23,472 nt of DNA from an uncultured Burkholderiaceae bacterium (GTDB lineage: Bacteria > Pseudomonadota > Gammaproteobacteria > Burkholderiales > Burkholderiaceae), in assembly GCA_937871985.1 (NCBI GenBank), contig CALMPB010000106.1, forward strand, positions 1 to 23,472, given 5' to 3'. Position 1 is the stretch's first letter. Every line of letters starts with the position of its first letter. Below the pieces are notes generated by a model. It searched no databases. It was given only the letters and a program-made list of their open reading frames with translations, and had not been told where the DNA came from. The position numbers and the translations under genes were made by a program. Below are positions 8,964-14,994 of the stretch, in pieces.

Positions 8964-8997
8964 CGGGCCGCGGGGGCTGGGGAGCCTTCGCGGCCCG
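8964..8997 (+). terminator. Strong GC hairpin between prpB and queH
   Basis: Outer arms CGGGCCGCG (8964-8972) and CGCGGCCCG (8989-8997) are perfectly complementary. An inner GGCT/AGCC pair caps the loop. Only a short TTG-TAT follows, so it is a weak intrinsic terminator or an attenuator ending most prp transcripts 25 bases after prpB. Confidence 0.55.
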
Positions 8998-9015
8998 TTG
9001 TATATGGAAGAGATC

Positions 9016-9678
9016 ATGACGACCGAAATCACCCGCCCGATCCTGACGCCGCCCGAAGGCCATAAGAAGGTGCTGCTGCACTCGTGCTGCGCGCCCTGCT
9101 CGGGCGAGGTGATGGAGGCAATGACGGCGAGCGGGATCGACTACACGATCTTCTTCTACAACCCGAACATCCATCCCAAGGAGGAATACCTCCTCCGCAA
9201 GGACGAGAATATCCGCTTTGCCGAACAGCATGGCGTCCCGTTCGTCGATGCAGACTATGACACGGTGAACTGGTTCAAGCGCGCCAAGGGCATGGAATGG
9301 GAGCCCGAGCGCGGGATCCGCTGCACCATGTGCTTCGACATGCGCTTCGAGCGAACCGCACTCTATGCGCACGAGCATGGCTTCCCGGTGATCACCTCCT
9401 CGCTCGGCATCTCGCGCTGGAAGGACATGAACCAGATCAACGGATCGGGCGAGCGCGCGGCGTCGCATTATCCCGACCTGACCTATTGGACCTTCAACTG
9501 GCGCAAGGGTGGTGGCGCGGCGCGGATGATCGACATCTCGAAGCGCGAGCATTTCTACCAGCAGGAATATTGCGGCTGCGTCTATTCGCTGCGCGACACC
9601 AACGCCCACCGCGTCTCCCAGGGGCGCGACGAGATCCGCATCGGTGAGCTGTTCTATGGCGAAGGCAACATGGAATAA
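9016..9678 (+). CDS. queH: Epoxyqueuosine reductase QueH
   Basis: This 220-aa protein of the QueH (DUF208) family carries out the last step of queuosine formation in tRNA, reducing epoxyqueuosine; it is a non-homologous replacement for the B12-dependent QueG. The metal/cluster cysteines are all present: Cys24, Cys25 and Cys28 in HSCCAPC, Cys103 and Cys106 in CTMC, Cys186 and Cys188 in YCGC. The typical FYNPNIHP and TSSLGIS motifs are clear. The ATG at 9016 is chosen because GGAAGAG precedes it; an ATG at 9004 lacks a site. Because QueG needs cobalamin and QueH does not, this is a third B12-independent function in the window. Its TAA stop lies inside the palindrome of the next control region. 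Confidence 0.93.
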   Translation: MTTEITRPILTPPEGHKKVLLHSCCAPCSGEVMEAMTASGIDYTIFFYNPNIHPKEEYLLRKDENIRFAEQHGVPFVDADYDTVNWFKRAKGMEWEPERGIRCTMCFDMRFERTALYAHEHGFPVITSSLGISRWKDMNQINGSGERAASHYPDLTYWTFNWRKGGGAARMIDISKREHFYQQEYCGCVYSLRDTNAHRVSQGRDEIRIGELFYGEGNME

Positions 9679-9711
9679 CGATATAAAGATATCTTTATAT
9701 CGTTATTGACA
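9674..9711 (+). promoter_or_regulatory. 34-bp perfect palindromic operator with overlapping -35 box
   Basis: Positions 9674-9707 are a perfect palindrome with half AATAACGATATAAAGAT and centre GATATC. It is far more AT-rich than its surroundings and includes the queH stop codon. TTGACA (9706-9711) starts on its right edge and could be a -35 box, though no good -10 follows. The form resembles operators of ArsR-type S-adenosylhomocysteine regulators (SahR) that control methionine genes in Proteobacteria; that identity is recalled, not proven. Confidence 0.7.
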
Positions 9712-9737
9712 GAAAGGCTTCGATGGTGTTCAAGCAG

Positions 9738-9940
9738 CCCGTCGAGGTTCCCCGCCTCAGGCATGACGGCGGGGCTAAGAAGGGAAGCCGGTGGTGTCCT
9801 TCCAGGGCAGAGTCCGGCGCTGCCCCCGCAACTGTAAGCGGCGAGTGGCGGTTCCATTTCGTGTCACTGAGCTTCCGCAAGAGGCTCGGGAAGGCCGGAA
9901 CCGCTGCGATGACCCGCGAGCCAGGAGACCTGCCTTCGGC
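9738..9940 (+). ncRNA. Cobalamin riboswitch, copy 2, leader of mesXD
   Basis: The aptamer core GCAACTGTAAGCGGCGAG is at 9828-9845 and the B12 box GAGCCAGGAGACCTGCC at 9918-9934, with a long paired arm between. The 5' part (GGTTCCCCGCC near 9747) fits the usual start. It precedes mesX by ~140 nt. B12 binding should turn off the downstream cobalamin-independent methionine synthase, since a B12-dependent MetH would then suffice. In the linker, GGACGGGG (9956-9963) and CCCCGTCC (10048-10055) are exact complements and could form part of the expression platform. Aptamer limits are approximate. Confidence 0.95.
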
Positions 9941-10076
9941 GCCATAACGTTCCTCGGACGGGGGTTCCTCCGGTGGATCGCGCTTGAAGCAAGGCGCGCG
10001 GTCTCCAGCGACGTCCGGGCTGTCACTCTTGCGCGCTCTTCCTTCGGCCCCGTCCCGCAACAGCAGGTGGTCGGTC

Positions 10077-11063
10077 ATGAGTAAGAGCGCATTTACATTC
10101 TCGATAAAGAGCATCGCCTTCGACGAGGATTATCGTCCCGCGGACAATACGCGGATCACGACCAACTTCGCCAATCTGGCGCGCGGAGAAAGCCGCCAGG
10201 AGAATTTGCGCAACACCCTGCGGATGATCGACAACCGCTTCAATTCCCTGGCGCATTGGGACAATCCCAAGGGGGATCGCTATTCGGTCGAGCTCAGAAT
10301 CATCACCGCCGAGATGCGCATCGATCCGGACGGGGGCGGCGAGGTCTTCCCGTTGATCGAGATCCTTCAGACGACGATCGTCGACAAGAAGGCGGGCGAG
10401 CGTATCGACGGTATGGTCGGAAACAACTTCTCCTCCTACGTCCGCGACTACGATTTCAGCGTCGTGCTGCCGGAGCATATGAAGAGCCACCCCAATTCCG
10501 GGGCGCCACAGGATTTCGGTGACCTGCACGGCAATCTGTTCAAGCACTTCCTGAATTCGAGCGCCTACCGGGACAATTTCGGCAAGCCGCCGGTCATCTG
10601 CCTGAGCGTGTCGAGCAGCAAGACCTATCATCGCACCACGAACGAGCACCCCGTGCTGGGCGTCGAATATCGCAACGACGAGTTCTCCGCGACCGACGAA
10701 TATTTCGCCAAGATGGGCATGAAAGTCCGCTATTTCATGCCGCCGAACAGCGTCGCGCCTTACGCCTTCTACCATATCGGCGACCTGCTCGGCGACTACA
10801 CCAGCCTCGAGCTGGTCAGCACCATCAGCGTGATGGAGACGTTCCAGAAGATCTATCGCCCCGAGATCTACAACGCCAATTCGGCGGCGGCGGAGCACTA
10901 TCAGCCCAGCCTGAAGTATCAGGATTATTCGCTGACTCGCATCGTCTACGATCGCGAAGAGCGCAGCAGGCTCGCCGTCGAGCAGGGCAAGTTCGCCGAG
11001 GAGCGCTTCATCAAGCCCTATCAGGCCGTGCTCCAGCAATGGTCCGCCAACTTCGCCGCCTGA
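10077..11063 (+). CDS. mesX: MesX, DUF1852 partner of the MesD methionine synthase
   Basis: This 328-aa protein of the DUF1852 family is recognisable by its overall sequence and its place immediately before a short MetE-like gene. Genetic work on four families of folate-independent methionine synthases named this partner MesX and showed it is needed, with oxygen, for MesD to make methionine. The biochemical role is unresolved; it may help generate the methyl donor. No signal peptide or membrane segment is seen, so it should be cytoplasmic. The ATG at 10077 is chosen because the family start (SKSAFTFSIKSIAFDEDY) follows it; the frame is open further upstream into the riboswitch linker but that part is not protein-like. 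It is 30 bases upstream of mesD in the same B12-riboswitch transcript. Confidence 0.9.
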   Translation: MSKSAFTFSIKSIAFDEDYRPADNTRITTNFANLARGESRQENLRNTLRMIDNRFNSLAHWDNPKGDRYSVELRIITAEMRIDPDGGGEVFPLIEILQTTIVDKKAGERIDGMVGNNFSSYVRDYDFSVVLPEHMKSHPNSGAPQDFGDLHGNLFKHFLNSSAYRDNFGKPPVICLSVSSSKTYHRTTNEHPVLGVEYRNDEFSATDEYFAKMGMKVRYFMPPNSVAPYAFYHIGDLLGDYTSLELVSTISVMETFQKIYRPEIYNANSAAAEHYQPSLKYQDYSLTRIVYDREERSRLAVEQGKFAEERFIKPYQAVLQQWSANFAA

Positions 11064-11093
11064 TCCGTCAAAATCACTAAGGTCATTCGATCC

Positions 11094-12122
11094 ATGAATA
11101 TGTTGTTGCCCACCTCGACCGCCGGCAGCCTGCCCAAGCCTTCCTGGCTCGCGGAGCCCGAGAAGCTCTGGTCGCCTTGGAAACTGGAAGGCGAGGAACT
11201 GGTCGCCGGCAAGCAGGACGCCCTGCGCCTGGCCGTGGATGATCAGCGGCAGGCCGGCATCACCATCGTCGGCGACGGCGAGCAGACCCGCCAGCATTTC
11301 GTCACGACCTTCATCGAGCATCTGGACGGCGTCGATTGGGAAAAGAAGCAGGTCATGCGCATCCGCAACCGCTACGATGCGAGCGTGCCTTCGGTCGTGG
11401 GCGCGGTGTCGCGCCCCAAGCCGGTCTTCGTCGAGGATGCCAAGTACCTGCGCGCGCAGACCGATCAGCCGATCAAGTGGACCCTGCCGGGGCCGATGAC
11501 GATGATCGATACGCTGTATGACGACCACTATAAGAGCCGCGAGAAACTCGCCTGGGAATTCGCGTGCATCCTGAACGAGGAAGCGAAGGAGCTGGAAGCA
11601 GCGGGCGTCGACATCATTCAGTTCGATGAGCCCGCGTTCAACGTCTTCTTCGACGAGGCGAACGAGTGGGGCATCGCCACGCTGGAGCGCGCGGCCGAAG
11701 GGCTGAAGGCCGAGACCGCCGTCCACATCTGCTACGGCTACGGCATCAAGGCCAACACCGACTGGAAGAAGACCTTGGGTGCCGAGTGGCGGCAATATGA
11801 GGAGACCTTCCCCAATCTCCAGAAGTCGAAGATCGATATCGTCTCACTTGAATGTCATCATTCGCACGTGCCGATGGACCTGATCGAACTCATTCGGGGC
11901 AAGAAGGTGATGATCGGGGCCATTGATGTTGCGACCGACACGATCGAGACGCCCGAGGAAGTCGCGGATACGTTGCGCAAGGCACTTCAGTTCGTCGATG
12001 CCGATAAGCTCTATCCGTCGACCAACTGCGGCATGGCGCCGCTTTCCCGCCGCATCGCGCAAGGCAAGCTGAACGCCCTGGGCGCCGGCGCGGAAATCGT
12101 CCGGAAAGAACTCCTGGCCTGA
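11094..12122 (+). CDS. mesD: MesD, core-MetE-type folate-independent methionine synthase
   Basis: This 342-aa protein corresponds only to the catalytic C-terminal domain of cobalamin-independent methionine synthase MetE (~750 aa), without the N-terminal folate domain. The zinc ligands expected from MetE are all visible: His211 and Cys213 (VHICYGYG), Glu253 (SLECHHSH) and Cys312 (STNCGMAP). It should methylate homocysteine to methionine using a donor other than methyl-tetrahydrofolate polyglutamate. Pairing with mesX places it in the MesD group rather than MesA, MesB or MesC. It is the second gene behind the cobalamin riboswitch, so it should be made when B12 is short. A hairpin follows the stop. 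Confidence 0.92.
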   Translation: MNMLLPTSTAGSLPKPSWLAEPEKLWSPWKLEGEELVAGKQDALRLAVDDQRQAGITIVGDGEQTRQHFVTTFIEHLDGVDWEKKQVMRIRNRYDASVPSVVGAVSRPKPVFVEDAKYLRAQTDQPIKWTLPGPMTMIDTLYDDHYKSREKLAWEFACILNEEAKELEAAGVDIIQFDEPAFNVFFDEANEWGIATLERAAEGLKAETAVHICYGYGIKANTDWKKTLGAEWRQYEETFPNLQKSKIDIVSLECHHSHVPMDLIELIRGKKVMIGAIDVATDTIETPEEVADTLRKALQFVDADKLYPSTNCGMAPLSRRIAQGKLNALGAGAEIVRKELLA

Positions 12123-12139
12123 CAACCCATTGGCGGTCA

Positions 12140-12170
12140 CGCGCGCTCGGGAATAATTCTCGGGCGCGCG
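12140..12170 (+). terminator. Hairpin after mesD
   Basis: CGCGCGC (12140-12146) and GCGCGCG (12164-12170) pair around a TCGG/TCGG wobble helix and a GAAT-A-ATTC tip, giving one nearly continuous stem 18 bases after mesD. There is no U-tract, so it may end transcription with Rho or only protect the mesXD mRNA end. Confidence 0.55.
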
Positions 12171-12219
12171 GACGCCCTGTCTATCCGTCTGGCCTCATGC
12201 CCGACTTCTGGAGCCTTTC

Positions 12220-13218
12220 ATGAATGCACTTCTGCGCCGGCTACGGCTGGACCCCTATATCCTGGCGATCGTGGGTATGGTGGTTCTTGCCGCACTCCTC
12301 CCCGCACGAGGCGTGGGGAAGGACGTGCTCGACCATGTGGTGGTCGCTGCCATCGCGTTCCTGTTCTTCCTCTACGGCGCCCGGATTTCCCCGCAGGCGA
12401 TCTGGGCGGGGATCACGCACTGGCGGCTGCAGGGTCTGGTGTTCGGTACAACCTTCGTCGTCTTCCCTCTGGTCGGCTTCGGGGTCCTGAAGCTGATGGG
12501 AGGCTATCTGGGTAGCGGTCTCGCCACGGGTCTGATGTTCCTGTGCCTCCTGCCCTCGACGGTGCAGTCGTCGATCGCCTTCACCTCGATCGCGCGCGGC
12601 AATGTTCCGGCGGCGCTCTGCAGCGCGTCGGTATCGAACCTGGCCGGCGTGGTGATCACGCCCTTGCTCGCGACGATACTGCTGAGCGCCAATAGCGGCG
12701 GCATGTCGCTGGACGCGGTGCGCGACATCGCACTGCAGATTCTCCTGCCATTCGTTGTCGGCCAGTGCGCGCGGCCGTTCATCGGAAGCTGGCTGAGCCG
12801 TCAGAAGACGCTGACGATGTTCTTCGATCGCGGGTCGATCCTGCTCGTCGTCTACTCGGCGTTCAGCGCCGGCGTCGTCGCGGGGATCTGGAGCAAGGTG
12901 ACGCCGCAGAGCCTTGCGCTCGTCATCGTTCTGGATCTCGTGATCTTGGGCATAGTGCTGGGCTTCACCACCGCGGCCAGTCGCTTCCTGCGTTTCCCGG
13001 TCGAGGACGAGATCGCCATCGTGTTCTGCGGCTCGAAGAAGAGCATGGCGAGCGGTCTGCCGATGGCAAACATCATCTTCTCAGCGAGCACGGTGGGTCT
13101 GATCGTGCTCCCGCTCATGCTGTTCCATCAGATGCAGCTCATGGTCTGCGCAGCGCTTGCACGGCGGTACGGCCAGCGGCCGGAGGAAGCCGTTCCGATG
13201 GTCATGGCTCCCGCGTGA
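12220..13218 (+). CDS. Bile acid:sodium symporter (BASS) family transporter
   Basis: This 332-aa integral inner-membrane protein has about ten hydrophobic helices. It belongs to the BASS/SBF-like group related to SLC10A7 and bacterial YfeH, shown by the N-terminal pattern LDPYILAIVG, the FLFFLYGARIS segment and the later AIVFCGSKKSMASGLPMAN signature. Members move organic anions with sodium; the substrate cannot be read from sequence. GGAG six bases before the ATG gives a good ribosome site. It lies ~100 bases after mesD on the same strand and may be read with it when transcription passes the hairpin. Some plant BASS members carry methionine-related 2-oxo acids, so a sulfur-metabolite link is possible but unsupported here. 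Confidence 0.88.
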   Translation: MNALLRRLRLDPYILAIVGMVVLAALLPARGVGKDVLDHVVVAAIAFLFFLYGARISPQAIWAGITHWRLQGLVFGTTFVVFPLVGFGVLKLMGGYLGSGLATGLMFLCLLPSTVQSSIAFTSIARGNVPAALCSASVSNLAGVVITPLLATILLSANSGGMSLDAVRDIALQILLPFVVGQCARPFIGSWLSRQKTLTMFFDRGSILLVVYSAFSAGVVAGIWSKVTPQSLALVIVLDLVILGIVLGFTTAASRFLRFPVEDEIAIVFCGSKKSMASGLPMANIIFSASTVGLIVLPLMLFHQMQLMVCAALARRYGQRPEEAVPMVMAPA

Positions 13219-13312
13219 CACCTGCATCGGGGCGGCCTTCATGGCGGGGTCGCGCAAAGTCTCGCGCCACATGCCGGTTCGGTGGTGAGGCGACGGTCGA
13301 GGATTCGAACAC

Positions 13313-13471
13313 ATGAACATTCTGAGCACCATCAGCGAAGATGCCGAGCTGCGCCGTCTCTTCGGCCGGTTCCCGACCGGCGTCACCGCGCTGTGCGTCC
13401 TGGATCAGGGCAGGCCCGTGGGCATGACCGCAAGCGCCTTCGTGGCGATCTCGCTCAACCCCCATCTGACC
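13313..13471 (+). pseudogene. Flavin reductase, 5' fragment cut off at a junction
   Basis: The first ~52 codons encode the start of a flavin reductase-like (FMN-binding split barrel) protein: LRRLFGRFPTGVTALCV followed by GRPVGMTASAFVAISLNPHL, which matches the FMN-binding N-terminal part of enzymes that are normally ~160-170 aa. After that the frame runs into unrelated sequence (the antisense of the neighbouring aminotransferase gene) and stops at 13562-13564. No remaining part of the gene is found in the window. GAGG about 10 bases before the ATG shows the start is intact. It was probably the last gene of the mesXD-transporter row, and its product would have supplied reduced flavin. The break marks the left edge of the accessory region. 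Confidence 0.82.
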
Positions 13472-14275
13472 CTAGGGGATTGGGAGGAAGGGTGTGCTTT
13501 CGTAAGCGCGCCGGATAATGCGGGAGGCGTTCGACGAGGTACTGAAACTCACCTCCCCGATTGAAGACAAAGCGCGACCGAATGTCGTAGAATTGCTGAT
13601 AAACGCCGCCTCATAGCGGCTAAGCGATCTGGTATGGACCGGCTCGTATCTTACCTCGACACCAGCGGCCAAAAGTCCCTCGTCAACGATGATCTGGCTG
13701 ATCCCGCGCAGGCTCGGGGCAGATGGCCAAATCACGGTGTCATCATTGAAAAAGCCCACGTTCCAGATCGTCGCTTCGCTGATCTCGCCGTGACGATCAT
13801 GGAAAACGGCACCATCGTAGCCGTCTGCCACCGCTTGGCGCTGTCGCAACGACAGGCCGAAACTCCCGACATGCTTCAGGTGCGCCATATCGCGCTCATA
13901 GGGAATTAGGCCGAACCTTGCTGGTCGCCACTCGGGCTCGATCGGCTCCATCGCAGTGATCATCACGTTCTCGGCGGCATCGCCAGCAAAGACGTTCACC
14001 CGCACGGTCGCGTTCGGGCGCGCGATGGTAACGGTCCTCAGCCCCTCAAGCACACGTTCTACCGAGAGGGCCCGGCCGAACAGTTCACGATTGGCGGTGT
14101 CGAGCCGGGCAAGATGATGTTCCAGGCCACGCACCAATCCCGCTCGCATCTGAACCATGGTGATATGGCCATAGTTTTGCGTAGCGGCGGGCAGCATCGT
14201 TTCCCACGTTGCGGGCGCACCGTTGATGACGCAGAAGGGGACCGTCGCGGGTTTGCTCGCACCTGACATATACAT
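13472..14275 (-). CDS. Class IV (fold-type IV) PLP aminotransferase
   Basis: This 267-aa protein of the branched-chain/D-amino acid/aminodeoxychorismate lyase superfamily uses pyridoxal phosphate. The expected Schiff-base lysine is Lys134 (AHLKHVGSFG), and the family glutamate is Glu167 in GEISEATIWNVGFF, followed by the TP-like SAPSLRGIS loop. The length is slightly short of typical BCAT (~300 aa) and close to lyase or D-aminotransferase members, so the substrate is open. The ATG at 14275 has AGAGG about 9 bases upstream. The stop lies exactly at the junction with the truncated flavin reductase, so the gene arrived with the accessory segment or was brought next to it by deletion. No close operon partner on this strand. 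Confidence 0.85.
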   Translation of the reverse strand: MYMSGASKPATVPFCVINGAPATWETMLPAATQNYGHITMVQMRAGLVRGLEHHLARLDTANRELFGRALSVERVLEGLRTVTIARPNATVRVNVFAGDAAENVMITAMEPIEPEWRPARFGLIPYERDMAHLKHVGSFGLSLRQRQAVADGYDGAVFHDRHGEISEATIWNVGFFNDDTVIWPSAPSLRGISQIIVDEGLLAAGVEVRYEPVHTRSLSRYEAAFISNSTTFGRALSSIGEVSFSTSSNASRIIRRAYESTPFLPIP

Positions 14276-14994
14276 GCTAGGGAACCTCTTTAGCGAAGGT
14301 CACGCGATAGGTCAGCCGGCGACGCAATCCGAGATACCGCCTGCCTTTCCCGCTTCGACCATCCCTCGCGAGACAGGTGGCGGGGAAGCGTGGAGACTTT
14401 TTCAACAGCCCCGATCGTTTTCGGGACAGCTGACGCCATGATTAGCGGCAGCTATCCGGGGCGGGACTCCAATAGCTGTCGGGTAGAAAAGTCCCCGAGC
14501 CCGGTCGGCCAAGCGGGCGAAATTGGGCGCCAGCACCGGTCGGGCGGTTCGCGAGCGCTTTACGCCGTTCCGACACATTCTGTGGTGGCCTGACAGTGAC
14601 TGGCGGCTTCCCGTTGCTGGCCTGACATTCGTCCAAGTCGAGTGCTCCGGTGCGCGAATGCGGAATGTTGCACCGAACGTGGTCATGAGAGCTCGAAGCG
14701 CTTGGGCGTGGTGCGTTACAGTGTTGCGCGAATCACGCTCGCGGCAAGCCTGGCAAGGCCGCATTTGCCGCGGAGTTTGCCGACGACCTGTTGCAGGATC
14801 TCCGCTGAAGAGCTGCTCCCATCAGTTCACAGACTCCGTCCACCATAGTCGAGAAGGTGGTCGCCAAGAGTGGTTGGGCGACCGCGAGCGCAACATGTCG
14901 CATCGATACAGCTCTGCGGCTCCCGATAGCTGTCAGGTCGCTTTAGCGAACGGAACGGGTAGCAAAACCATTTGAAATCACACAGGTTGAGCTG
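14276..14994. other. 720-bp non-coding stretch, possible mobile-element scar
   Basis: No convincing gene is seen between the aminotransferase and the NRPS. Short open frames on both strands have poor codon character. There are short direct repeats: ATAGCTGTCGGGT at 14472-14484 and ATAGCTGTCAGGT at 14926-14938 (12 of 13 identical), and TGGCCTGACA at 14586-14595 and 14618-14627. A 39-codon frame fragment ends at 14808 (…FAAEFADDLLQDLR) and may be a leftover of a lost gene. I recognise no transposase. The right part should hold the NRPS promoter. Confidence 0.45.

Noticed and set aside
13295..13312. GGTCGAGGATTCGAACAC looks like a reverse tRNA T-loop and could be an attachment site matching the tRNA-Thr at the right end
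   Set aside because: Only the generic T-loop core is shared; arms and acceptor do not match the tRNA-Thr, and it works as the ribosome-site region of the reductase fragment.
13634..13909. Plus-strand open frame after the reductase fragment, possible reductase remainder
   Set aside because: It is antisense to the aminotransferase gene and has no flavin reductase pattern.
14402..14764. Minus-strand open frame of 120 codons in the scar region, possible transposase fragment
   Set aside because: No transposase motif, Arg/Cys-rich composition and no ribosome site.
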